Positions 47,311 through 60,000 of a DNA stretch of 64,000 nucleotides are shown here, one piece after another; positions within the stretch are counted from its first letter, which is position 1; each line of letters opens with the position of its first letter. The translations under genes and the position numbers were made by a program. Origin of the DNA: Medicago truncatula (lineage: Eukaryota; Streptophyta; Magnoliopsida; Fabales; Fabaceae); NCBI RefSeq assembly GCF_003473485.1, contig NC_053046.1, positions 19,496,001-19,560,000 on the forward strand, written 5' to 3'. A model generated the notes under the pieces. That model saw only the letters and a list, made by a program, of their open reading frames with translations. It made no database searches and was not told the origin of the DNA.

Positions 47311-47624
47311 GGGTTAATTAAGTTTTTAGTCCCTATAAATATTCACAGTTTTGTTTTTAGTCCCTACAAAATAAAATCACATTTTTTAGTCCCTACAAAA
47401 TAAAATCACATTTTTTAGTCCCTGCGACATTTTCCTTAAGCATTTTAGGGACCAAAAATGTTGATGAAATTTTTTTATAGGGACGAAAAATGCTGATGTA
47501 AAATTTTATAGAGACCAAAAGCACCAACCAAAATTTTTATAGGGACTAAAAAATGAAATTTATTTTTATAGGAACTAAAAACAAAACTGCAGATATTTAT
47601 AGGAACCAAAAACTTAATTAACCT
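47311..47624. mobile_element. Mutator-like MITE
   Basis: TIRs begin GGGTTAATTAAGTTTTTAGT and extend through TCCCTATAAATAT about 40 bp. The 9 bp flanks TAATTTTAA and CAATTTTAA differ at one base. The interior repeats TAGTCCCTACAAAATAAAAT twice. Confidence 0.75.
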
Positions 47625-47980
47625 CAATTTTAATAAAGTACAAAACCCAACTTATTATAAACCACTCTTCTTAAGTGTCACCATTCTTTAATTCCACATC
47701 ATCAATAAAGTAGTAATTTTATTTTTCCTATTAAGCATTCACTTATATACCCACATTGAAATTATCATGCCTCAATCAGTGTTGGTTTTTTTTTTTTTTT
47801 ACAAATACCTCAATCAGTGTTTAACTTGCCTCAAATATGATTTCTTACAAAAAAAAAAAAAAAAAAAAACCTAAAATATAAAATAAAATCATTTCAGTAT
47901 ATAAAAAAAACCCTCGGTGGAGAGAACTTATGAATAAACTAAAAAAAATATATTTAGGTAAAACTACTCGAAATTTATAT

Positions 47981-48010
47981 TTTTTTTGTGGTATCAGGGG
48001 TTTGAACCCC
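47981..48010 (-). mobile_element. 30 bp severely truncated SINE insertion
   Basis: The 15 bp ACTCGAAATTTATAT is repeated exactly at 47966-47980 and 48011-48025. Between them are a T-run and a reversed B-box (GGGGTTTGAACCCC), i.e. only the tail end of a SINE on the minus strand. Confidence 0.75.
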
Positions 48011-48025
48011 ACTCGAAATTTATAT

Positions 48026-49601
48026 AAAATAAAATAAAAAATATCAATTCTTAAAATTTGTTCTAAAATTCAAAACTTGCATTTTCTATACATCATCACT
48101 TCATCCAATATCACATTCATTTCCATCATATGAAAAGTAAAAGTCACATGGATAATTACTACAAAAAAAAAAAGGATAATTACTACAACACACCAATTTA
48201 TAAGGTGCGGATGTATTTATTTATTTTGTTAAAACAACAATCAATTGTGGAAAGCATTTCTAATCATCTCTTAAGTCAAACTTGAAGAATCTACTATCTA
48301 CCTTTAGATCAACAGCCGACGTTGTCGTAGCAGGCTAGAGAACGACGACGGCTGTTTAGAAGAGTAGTGTACTTGCAAATATTTCAACCTTTAAATTAGG
48401 TTATGATCAAAAGCAATGGTAGATCCAGGACTCTGCTCTAGGATTTCAAACTTTTGAGTTCTTGAGCTTCTTGGGTTACTAGTGCAAGAAAAAAATAAGG
48501 GGTTCAAAATGCAAAATAATGTACTTTTAAACTTTATCATTTGACCCTATATATATAGGACAGATTTTAGGGTTTCAAGGTGAAATTCGTTGGTTTTGTT
48601 GAGTTGTATTTGACGTGGTTTGCAGATAAGCGTTTGGTCGCCATCAAGTGGCACTGATGAGATCACTAGAGTCACTAACGTGTGCCGCTAATACGTCATT
48701 GTAGCTTGCTACGAGGTGATCCGGTCCATTAGAGTATTGAGGTAAGGGCAATTAATGTAAAAAAAGGTAATTGCAGTACATAAACTCGATTCCATAAAAA
48801 AAGTGTTTCACGACAATAAAGAAACGATTAAATTCGATGAAAACTAGACTCAGATTCCTCAAGCAAGATCCCGATTTCGAGTTTTGTGGATGAAAAAATA
48901 TATAGTTGGGTGAGGAGATCTCATTACATATGACTAGCCAAGTTCTCTGATAAAAATTAGTCATTGACAAAGCTAGTAGATATTTTACTTCAATAACTTG
49001 GTCGACAAGAAAAATTAATTCAACGTTATTTTATAGATAATATAATTAATTTAAAGTTTATGGACCACCTATCTTTGTTTTTTTCCTTTATAGTCAAAAG
49101 ACCGAAATAGTATTACATTAAGTCGTTCTCTTTTCTTAGCAATACTACATTAAGTTAATATGTCAAATGGTGAATATCATGTAAAAACATTAAACTAGGT
49201 AACATCTATTTCCTTCAGGTAATAGACAACTAGCAATGGTTGGTTACTTATTATAAAACTAACACAATCTTATGCGACTTATGTTTGATTCTATCTATTG
49301 ACGTAGTCATACTTTGGTCCCTCACACATAATTAACTTTAAAGACACATGACGTTGCTGCTTGTATAGTTATAGAAAAATTTATTTTGCTTTGGTGCATG
49401 GTTGAAAGTAGATTCCTCTGTCTCGAAAACTTTCGCGTTCATGTAGTCAAAATACTCTTTGTTGTCCGATTTAGATCGGACGGTCCGAAAATTCAGATTT
49501 CAATTTTTTATATTATAATTTAAAATAACAAGTTTAAACATTGTTCGTCCGATCTAGATCGAACAATCACCGACGTCTCAAATGTGTGAAGTCATAAATA
49601 C
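48026..49601. other. Upstream region of the ureide permease gene
   Basis: No other gene. A small hairpin near 48312-48357 (AACAGCCG...CGGCTGTT) and AT-rich DNA. Confidence 0.4.
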
Positions 49602-49616
49602 AGTGGAGGCAGATAC

Positions 49617-49707
49617 TTTTTTTTTTGAAGAAGTTAAATTATTTAAATTAGCCCACCCAAATTGACACTAAAGAGATTCAAACCTGAGATCTCGAGAACC
49701 CAATCCA
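49617..49707 (-). mobile_element. Short SINE upstream of ureide permease
   Basis: The T-run (poly-A of the minus strand) is followed by a reversed B-box area (GATTCAAACCTGAGATCTCG). The flanks AGTGGAGGCAGATACT (49602-49617) and AGTGGAGCCAGATACT (49708-49723) match at 15 of 16 bases. It lies about 100 bp before the start codon, so probably in or next to the promoter. Confidence 0.7.
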
Positions 49708-49803
49708 AGTGGAGCCAGATACTGAAATTGGTATTGGTACATATATCTTCATTGTGTTAATTTCTTGTCACAAGTCATATGAAATTTCTTGGTGAGTTGA
49801 AAA

Positions 49804-52800
49804 ATGTATATGGTAGAGAGCAGGGGAGGTGCCATAGTATGCATGCTGGTTTCCTTGTTCTTCTTAGGGACATGGCCAGCTGTGATGACTTTATTGGAAA
49901 GGAGAGGTCGTCTTCCTCAGCACACCTATCTTGACTACACCATCACTAATCTCTTGGCGGCTGTTATCATTGCTTTCACCTTTGGTCAAATAGGCACTGA
50001 TCATCCTAACTTCTTGTCTCAACTTTCTCAGGTAGGTTTTAATATTATCTTTTCTATGTTTATTCTAAATGGAAAGAGGGAGCATATCATGCACTTGATG
50101 ATATTTTTAGGTCATGGGAGAACTAGTATATATACAAACATAAAGAATAGGTGTGTATTGATGTTGAAGATTTTGTAGTTGAAGATCTTTTAGTTTCAAG
50201 TAGCTTTAAACATGGAAATCAGCTTATAATACCAAAGAGAGGAAGAACTCTTTGTTCAGAGTGAGAGTCCTTCATCCAACTATTTTTTGCCACAAATTAT
50301 AACCAAATAAGAGTCTGTTTTTTTGAATCAGCCAAATTTATTAAGCCAAAAAATGTGTAAAGAAACCACAAATTTAGACGGAAAAATAATAAATAGAGGT
50401 ACCATATATATGCGGAACACTCAACGGTGACAACCCCTACCGTATATACGTGGAACCTCAAAACACCTTCCTACAAACCAAATAAGAGTTTGAATGCAAA
50501 TTAAAAACAGAGAGAAAAAATAAGCTGGCAAAGAGAATCCAAAACAGGTTTTTCCACTTTCTTCTCTGTGGGACATGTTTTCCCCCAACCCATTTCTTTT
50601 ATATTTTTCAATATTTGAAAATAAGAACCTATTTGTATTAAAATATTTTAAACGATAAAAAGAGGATAGTATGAAATGTATCATTTTGATGTTTTCAAAC
50701 TTACTTTTAATGTAACAACTTGATGTTTTCAGACTTTTCCCTAAGTGAGACCCACCATATTGATTAAATTACAGCAATGATAGGTTGACACTATGTGTAC
50801 ATCCTTTCTACTATTTGGAAAATTTAACTTAACCAAATATATTGTCAGTGTAACCACATTTTTGTAGTTGCGTAATCACTATTTTTCCAGAATTTATTTG
50901 GTTAACTAAGTGGAAAAATAGTGGTCACGCACATTTTAGTTGCGTGACCACGTTTTTTCTGGAAAAATAGTGGTCACGCAAATGGAAAAATGTGGTCACA
51001 CATACCATATATTTGGTTAACTGAAATTTTTCAGAATGGTACAAAGGAGTGTACACCATAAAGATGTCGACATATCTTTATTCATTAAATTATATCATAA
51101 TGTTTTGTTTTTCTAGGGAATCATAATGTTTTGTTATAAACCATATTTCGATCTGGTCATTAATTTTTACATTTTTTTAATACTTTCTCTGTAATTGTTT
51201 GATGTGAATATGTGATGTTTGATGCAGGATAACTTGCCTTCTGTTCTATTTGCCATGGCTGGTGGGGTTGTCCTTAGCATTGGAAATTTATCCACTCAAT
51301 ATGCTTGGGCCTTTGTTGGTTTATCAGTTGTTGAAGTTATCACATCAAGTATAACTGTTGTTATAGGTAATTGTTAAATTACTAAACAAGCTATGCAACA
51401 ATTTCTTTATTGAATTCTACTGAATTAACTTTGTTGAATTTGTCACAGGCACAACATTGAATTATTTTTTGGATGACAAAATCAATAAAGCTGAGATTCT
51501 TTTTCCAGGAGTTGGTTGCTTTTTAGTTGCAGTTTGTTTAGGCTCTGCTGTTCATTCATCTAATACTGCTGATAATCAGGCTAAGCTTTCAAGTCATCAT
51601 AAAGATGTAGTTCAGTATGTTTTACACTGTCATTATATCACAACCAATCATATTTCGGACTTCAGTAGTAGTTACGTTTCCAGTCAAAAATCTTACATTG
51701 ACGATGTATATAAGTTAAATCCGAAAAGATAAGAAAATGCTTCACGATTTTGTTTGGAATAATTATTATAGTTTCTTAATCATTTCTGATTTTGTCTTGG
51801 TTTATGACTATAATGTCTTATTTTTTAATCACACCAAAATATGTTATTTTTCCAGGGGGACTAATTTATCTACTTTGAATGAAGAGAGTAAAGGTAACAA
51901 TATTTGGTTTTCTATTTTGTGAGATTATCTTATCTGATAAATGTTGCCTATTAATGATCTTTATTACATAAACAGATGATTCAAAGGATCTAGAGAATGG
52001 AACTGCAAACAAAGCCAAAGCAGGAACTGCAGTATTTCTTATAGAACTTGAGAAAAAAAGATCCATTAAGGCAAGTCATTATTCCTCATTGAAATTTTCG
52101 CGGACAATTTCACTTTGTTGTCAAACAATGATACCAAAGTTTAAAACTACAATCGTGTAATTACTCTGCGATTCTCGACATTGTAGAGAAATGCAGACAA
52201 ACACGGCTGAATTGAAGTTGCAATTTGATTGCATAATACATTTGCAGTTGCAGACAACAATTTAAAACTATGATTTAGACAATGACAGGTGATGTTATGA
52301 TAACACCGTTGTGTTAAACCATTTGCAGGTATTTGGAAAGAGCACTTTCATTGGGTTGGCTATAACTTTCTTTGCAGGAGTTTGCTTCTCTTTATTCTCA
52401 CCAGCATTCAATTTGGCAACCAATGACCAATGGCACACTTTAAAGAAAGGGGTTCCTCATTTGAGTGTTTACACTGCCTTCTTTTATTTCTCAGTTTCTT
52501 GTTTCGTTGTTGCCATCATTCTAAACATCACCTTCCTTTACCACCCTGTCTTGAACTTGCCTAAGTCGTCATTGAAAGCTTATTTGGGAGATTGGAATGG
52601 TAGAGGCTGGGCATTGTTGGCTGGTCTGCTTTGTGGATTTGGGAATGGCCTTCAATTTATGGGAGGTCAAGCTGCAGGATATGCAGCAGCAGATGCTGTT
52701 CAAGTGAGTTTTTACTCTTTTTTTTTTCATGTCAGCACGTAACTTTTCTTTCAGTGAGGAGAATTTGTACATAAATATTTTTATTCAGATACTCCATTTG

Positions 52801-53014
52801 GACTTAAATATAAGCAAAAATGTACGCATATTTTGGTATTTGAGAAGTGTTGTTTGTGCAGGCACTTCCACTTGTGAGCACTTTCTGGGGCGTTATTTTG
52901 TTTGGTGAGTATAGAAAATCATCAAGGAGAACATATACATTGCTTGGGAGCATGTTGCTTATGTTCATTGCAGCGGTTGCCGTGCTCATGGCATCGTCTG
53001 GGCACCGAAAATGA
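49804..53014 (+). CDS. UPS: Ureide permease
   Basis: Seven exons: 49804-50031, 51228-51366, 51449-51614, 51856-51893, 51976-52070, 52329-52703 and 52862-53014; 397 residues. It moves allantoin-type ureides and some nucleobases across the plasma membrane by proton-coupled uptake; legume members act in ureide export and transport. Family blocks: MYMVESRGGAIVCM, TLLERRGRLPQHTYLDYTIT, NLSTQYAWAFVGLSVVEVIT, TTLNYFLDDKINKAEILFPG, a hydrophilic central loop from exons 4-5, VFGKSTFIGLAITFF, NGLQFMGGQAAGYAAADAVQ and VLMASSGHRK. About ten membrane spans. All phases close. Intron 5 (52071-52328) uses a GC donor (AAG|GCAAGT), a strong GC-AG consensus. Intron 1 holds a MITE. The gene is convergent with the RUS gene. 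Confidence 0.95.
50791..51061. mobile_element. MITE in intron 1 of ureide permease
   Basis: About 45 bp imperfect TIRs (GTACATCCTTT...TTAACCAAATATA and the inverse). The interior has repeated GGAAAAATAGTGGTCACGC palindromes. Edges are approximate; no target duplication found. Confidence 0.65.
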
Positions 53015-54062
53015 TCATGCAACTTAAAGGAAACTATTCATTCAACTTTGAAAGGTGTTGAAACAAACTATTTGAAGTGTAAACCAAGTAAAAACTTACT
53101 GGTCGTTTTAATATTTTGCGGTTCAAATATTGATTCAAGGTTTATATAGGAGGATTTGGATATACAGCTTAGCCAAGTATTTTCTAGTTTCATCCATTTT
53201 TCCACATTCTTATTTGGTGACTTTTTACATGGACCGCTATTAAACCTGTCCATTTTATTAGTGATATGTCACATTATTTTCAACCTTTCATACATGGGGA
53301 CTAGAGATCAAAACCAGCACCTCTCTCTAAATGCTTGGACTCGTATACTTTTCTTTCATGGTAACAAAAATGAAAGAACTGTCTGGAAATTTTACCCATT
53401 TTCAAATGATGTGTTATGTATCTTAGCTACAATACGACTACAAGGAAAGGAGGCTCGTGTTTGTTGTGTGAATCTATCCAATCCCAATAACATGGACAAA
53501 CACTAATAACGGTAGAAGATGGTGTTCGGGTGTACCTGTTGTTCCATTCAAGTATGTTGTTCACCTTTAATTGTTGCAGCAGCAGCGTGGCTAATGGTGG
53601 TTAGCAAGGCTCTCCCATGGTGGATGTCTTGAGCAAAGAAGAAAGAATGTGGGAGGTGAGAAGGGAAGAGACTAAAGGAGAGTATGTGTATAATCAAGTT
53701 AAGTGTATACCAATAATATCATAGTATAATGGTGAGTTTGATCAATCCAATGGTTCTCAAAACATAGACCACCATGGACCACTTATACAGTGGTCAATGT
53801 TAAAAGTCATCGCATTCCCAATGGGCAAAAATGTTACCTCTTCTATTACATCTTATGTCCCTTTTTTTGGAAAGAATCTGCTATATCTATTTCATGAAAA
53901 GTCTTCACATAAAAAGTTTACATTTCTTATTTTCGACATATTTTCCTCACTTGCTTAAGACTTAAGTCCCTTTATAAGAAGTGTTATAATCTTTACAACA
54001 GTTTAACTCAATCCATCCAGAGCCTTAAGACCAATGTTAATGTATCAGACCTGGAGATAAAC
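53015..54062. other. 3' regions of convergent UPS and RUS genes
   Basis: No gene supported; the 116-codon ORF at 53156 lacks features. It should contain both polyadenylation sites. Confidence 0.45.
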
Positions 54063-57000
54063 CTAGTCGATTTTTTCTTCGGACGGTTCGTGTATCCAAT
54101 TTGCCCTCCATATGATAGGTGATGATAGAAGACGTTCTGTTTTCCACCCTAATGACTTGAGCTGTATGTACCAAACATGCGGTCAGTTTGTGTAAACTGT
54201 TCAAACAAAATTTATAAAATGAACAATATCAAAACAATCTTACAATAACTGAGTTTTTTAGCATCACAATTTTCTCATGAACTCTCCTATTTAACTTTTT
54301 CATAGGCATCTTGGAATATCGAAGGAATTTTTCATTAAGAACCATAAACTAGTTTTATTTGAAAAGCTCTCATGAGTTAGAAGCTAAATAAAATATATGT
54401 ACCTTCTGAATAAATACTTCATACTGGTTTTCCATCCACATTTGGCTGTCTGAATGCAGAGATTTTCCTTTATAAACATTATTTGCGAGGACAAGAGCAT
54501 GAATAAATGACTTTAGGACATCAGCACTACTTGAATCTTTATGAACAATAACGTCGATGATTCCTTTCTTTTCCACTAGTATGTACTTGGCTAAATAAAG
54601 AAACAAGATAACGAAATAAGGTTTTAAGACTTAAAATGGAAAGTGGAAAACAAATAGTTAAAATAATTTGAGAAATCAACCTTTTGCGTAGTAAGATGCT
54701 AAAGAAAGCAAATGCTCCTTACTGTTGGTGTAACACAGAATTTTCTAAGTCAGTGTTATGAATGACATTTCAAAGATATTAACACACTATAATGAAGCCA
54801 TAATAAATTAATAATGGACAACTTATGCTTTGAGCAAATAGTGCTGATAAAAAAGAGCAAGTGCTAAGTAATGTTAATTAAATTTGTAAAGATTACATTT
54901 GGGGCCTTGTTTGCAAATAACGATGACACAAAAAGAATCATAATTGATGCATAGAGAACAGAAAAAAAATCTAGGACAGGGACACAGACAAAATTTTAGC
55001 AACTTACATTTCCATTTCATCAAATGAAGAAATCCTTGTGCCTAGACGTACTTTTGAATCCAAGGAATTAACCTTCTTTGAACTCATCGAGGTTAGTTGT
55101 ATCGGTAAAACATGCTCCAGTGGAGAGACCTGTTTAGGGGAGAGAACTGGCAAAAAGTTTAGAAGCAGGCATTAATATATAATATATAATATATAGAGAC
55201 AACGAGAACATAATAAGCTAGCTTCAATATTGGAAAATCACATTCTCTTTGACAGGGTCCTAACCTAGGTAGCACCGACACTTCACATTGAACGGATGTC
55301 TGGTGTTAAACACATGTTGGTGTGCAGACACAACACTGACACATGTGGTTACATTCAATTATTCCATTTTCTCAAAACTACTATGGTCGCTAACATGTCA
55401 GTTGTGTCTGGTGTTCGTGACTGTCTCGGTGCTTTAGAGGTCCTAACTCTATCAAGCCAACATTGTTTTTTAGAGACGATTTTAGGAGGGGTTAAATTTA
55501 ACACCAAAAATAGACATCCTATGAATATAATGATTTTGATGTGACAAAATTGTTCTAAGATGCAGCTGATTTTATGTGCCAAGATTATAAACAGAAGAAT
55601 ATGTGGTCCAAGTCTAACATCCAAGATAAATTGCGAATATAAAATGGTAATGAAAAGTGGAAACAGAGAATACCTTGTCTGGATTCCATGAAACGCTGCA
55701 AAAGAATAGAGCTCCTTTCAGGGTTTAAAGAGTTCAATGACAAGCATTGAACAGCTCGGTAGTTTGCTACATTGGAACAAAGACAACATTCACATTATCA
55801 AGTTTTCATATATGATGCTGGTTTTTAGAATCAGCTTGTGTATTAGGGATAGGGTGGGTATGTTCAGTATAGACCAAGACATCCATATAAATTACGAGAT
55901 CTCTAACTTCATAAAGAAAATGGGATTAATTTAATGAGAGTAGACTTTGTTTTCAATTGTCGAGAATATGATATTGTCAAGAACATGATTTAGTAGAATC
56001 TAGTCATTGAGTTTAAGTTTGCAAGGTAATCAAATCGAGATTCACATTGTTTAAGATACATCACCAATAAAAATTATAAAAGTTTGTAAAAAACAAAAGT
56101 GACATAACAAAATTATAAGTTGATATATCAAACATGAACCTCGAAATAATTGAAGATTTAACTCGTAAATCAAATGAAAAAAGAAAAAAAGTGACATACA
56201 ATATAAAGTTAAGAAAAAAAAAGTTCCCAACTACTCTAAGATTAGTTTGTGATCCATTATAATGAATCAGGATTCCATATGAGATTTATATCCATAATAG
56301 ATACAAACGCACTAGGGATTCGTATTGATTGGGTTCAGTTAGTATTGAATCAAGAGATACAACTCTCATGTATAAGATACTAATAAACATGACAGAAATA
56401 CAATCTTTCTTCATACAACAAACCAACGGCTATACTTAACAAGACCAAGACATCGGTTGGTCGGTAAAAAGAAACAAAATAATATCATCTGCAACCTGTC
56501 CGGTAACCAGAAACAAATGGACTAATTTGTCTACAAAACCAGTAAGAAAATTTGACAAATTAGATCGCTATGAACATGCCAACACCATCAATATATATCC
56601 TCCTTTTACTACTTGATGAGGTACATGGGCCCAAGGAGTCATTTATTCATTTTCATTTAGTTTTCTTCACAATTCTAAAATGCAAAGGAATGCATAAAAC
56701 AAATTACAAGTTGAAAACATACCATACATATGAAACAGAGTCAGAGACAAAAAAGAAAACCAAATTGCTAGTGGGTGACCAGTGGTAATGCGAGCAACAA
56801 GCATTCCCAGTGCCATGCCAATCATAGTCGCCACAGTTTCTTGACTTCCTTCCTATAGAAATATGTTAACAAGTCAAAATATATCTATATATCATGCCCT
56901 ACTAAATAAAATACTTCATTTCAGCTAATAATAAACAATTAAAATAAGGGATTGTTTGGATTGGCTAATTTGAACCTATCTACTAATATAAACACTTGTG

Positions 57001-60000
57001 ATACTGTTTGTGAAAGCTTACGGAATCCATAAGCTCTTTAAGATAGCCTATATGAAAATGGTGTGAGTTTATTTTATCCTTTGCTAACAGCTTATACAAA
57101 AGCACTTATATGATAAGCGCAACATGGCTAAAGTTTTATTTATACCTTAGCAGAAATATCGGCAGCATTATCCTGAAGAGCAAAATGTTGAGTCAAAGCT
57201 GCTCTAGTGGCTCCACTTGCAACGCCAGCTAGTTCCAAATCATGTTTAAAGAGACAAAATATAAATAAATAAATAAATAAAAAGGATAGACTGATGATAT
57301 CATGTCACCAATTTATTTTTGAACTTATAGAAATGTTGGAACTTACTGAAAGATCTTGATATGCTTCCTAAACAAACAATAAAAACAAATGCTGATGGAA
57401 ACAATGGTGAAATGAGGTCCATTAGCATACCTGCAATCAGTTTATAAACCATAATAGATCAATATGAGATAAAAAGACTGCAATGTGAAAAACAAATAAT
57501 CAATAAATGTATACCAAGATGAGAATATCCTGAGCTCTATGTAGAATATGCAAAATCAAAGTTTTAAATTAATGCAAATCTGTGTCAGTATTCAGATCAG
57601 TTAAGAACAAAGAAATCATATTCAACAGAGACAAAAGCTTTGTAAGAAACTGCTAATTCATAACTAGGATCGTGTTCTGTTCTTTTTTATAGTACAAGCT
57701 CGATTATAATATATTACTAGATACTTTTTAGTACTGTTAGTTGATTGATAAATCCCATCAAATGTGTCAGTGCAGCTAATATGGAATGGATTGATGTAAG
57801 GGGAGAATGGTGCGCATGTTAGCCTCAAAATTTGACACATACTCTGAAACCAACACTCAACTAGTTAAGCTGTTATTGGCCTATGTCTATATATTAGAGA
57901 AAAATTTCATAAACAAAATGGCTACACAAATTTCTATGAAAAGATGGAGTGTCAAATAATCTACCAAGATCATTCATGAGATCTGCAACCAAACGCCACA
58001 TTTTAGCATTGCTATCAAGATTTGATCCCTGCAGCATATGAAATAAATAGAAATAGTTAAAATGACATGATTTCAGAATCATTTGAGTGGAAATTAAACC
58101 AGCATACAAAGTCATCGCTGCTTATTTTATTTAAAAATTAATAAGAACTATATTTTTATTGGAGACAGACCTGGTAGAATGTGAATAAGATTCCCCCAAG
58201 CATGCCAGTTAGATCTCTCAAAAACCACTGGAAATAGTTTCAACATTCAACGTCAACACATTTCATTTCAGCCTAAGAAACACTGAAGAAAGAAAATGTA
58301 TGAAAAAACAAAACACAAACAACTTGAGGCTTCTTCCCCCAAGCCCGACCATAAAACACTGAGGTTCAATCACTACCTATGCAGCACTGATACGGATACC
58401 AGACATGATACTCACATTGACAAGTCAGCATTGATAATACTTTGAAAAATGGAAGTAATTGAATGTAACGATACACATGTTGGACACCGAACAAGACTTC
58501 AATCTAAAGTCTCGGTCTACATATGACTCAAATAAAAACAAAAAAATACTAGTTAATACCTGAAAAGTGGCACCAATGACTGTAGCTGATTTCTCACCAA
58601 CTCCAATAGCACTCAAGAGAGCCTGAAAGGGATTTTCTTTTATTGACAACTCATACACTACTCTAAGCTTGGTATTACTAAAACTAGTAGAACAGAAAAA
58701 ACATAAAGCAAAACACGTCTTACCTGGGTAGAAAGCATGGTCCTAATATACGTAGACAGGCCCTGCAGCAATCAATCTATGATTAACTCAACAACAATAA
58801 CAGACATAGTTTTGAGAGTAAATCAGCATTTTAGTAATTGAAATTGAAAGTGTCTGTCAAACAAATCTGCGAAATAGCAATTTAGTCCCTTAAACTTAAA
58901 AACATCAGCCAATTTCGTCATTTTTCCAAACTTAGCGCCACATTTCTGAAGGTTTTATCCTTGTCTTGATATGGTAATGGACTATTAAAGTTGATATGTA
59001 GGTCTTTCATTAGTTTTTAGTTGTGATAGATATTTACTAAAGAAATATTTTGATGGAACTAAACTTACCAAAGTTCTTTAATTTAAGAGACTAATTTGTT
59101 ACATTATTAATTTTAGGAACTAAATTGCTCGACGTTTACAATTTCAATGATGGAAATGCCGATTTACTCTAGTTTTGGTGAATCCCAAATTTAATAATTA
59201 CCTGCAGTAAATCCCAAATTTGAAATGGAACATAATCTGGAGTAACACTGCTTGGAAACCCCTGAATATTATCAATAATAACAAGAAAAAGAGAAACCCT
59301 TTTAACATAAAGGAAAAGAACAATAGCATAGTATTCTGCAGTTTCATACACAATTCTGATGTTTTTACCCGAGAAAACAGAAGATGTATTGTCAGTGTAA
59401 AATAGTTTTACACTGCCATCCAATAAACATCTTGTATTCCGCCAAATCAAAAGATATTTTGACATTAGTTGTATGACATGCAGATTGATGGTTTCTAATT
59501 GGATGATGGTGTAAGACTATTTTACATTGTCAGTGTGTGCCCATAATAGTAATGAGTTCAATGGAGGTGCACTGACGGTGTAAAATAGTTTTACACTTTG
59601 ATCAATGTAAGCATAGATTATAACCACTTTTTGAAAATAACAACCCAATTCCAATTGGACGTCAATGTGAAACTAGTTTACACGGTCGGTGCATCATCAT
59701 CCAATAAATACCTATCTTGCCATGTAAGCATAGATTATAAACACTTTTTGAAAATTACAACTCAATTCTAATTGGACGTCAGTGTAAAACTAGTTTACAC
59801 TGTCAGTGCATGTCCCATTTTATCTAATAAAATAATAATGACTGAAGCTTGCCTCAGGAAAAAATGCTTGAAGAAATCGTCAGTGTAAAACTATTTTACA
59901 TTCTCAGTGTGTGCCCATAATAATAATGACTATAACAGAGGTGCACTGACGGTGTAAAGTAGTTTTACACTGTCATCCAATACATATCTATCATCTTACC

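Noticed and set aside
53156-53506. 116-codon ORF between UPS and RUS
   Set aside because: No domain or signal, no neighbouring splice or promoter signals; lies in shared 3' sequence.
55131-55137. Acceptor AAACAG at start of GTCTCTCC for RUS exon 12
   Set aside because: Wrong phase. The TTTGCCAG acceptor 14 bases upstream restores VLSPKQVSPLEHV.
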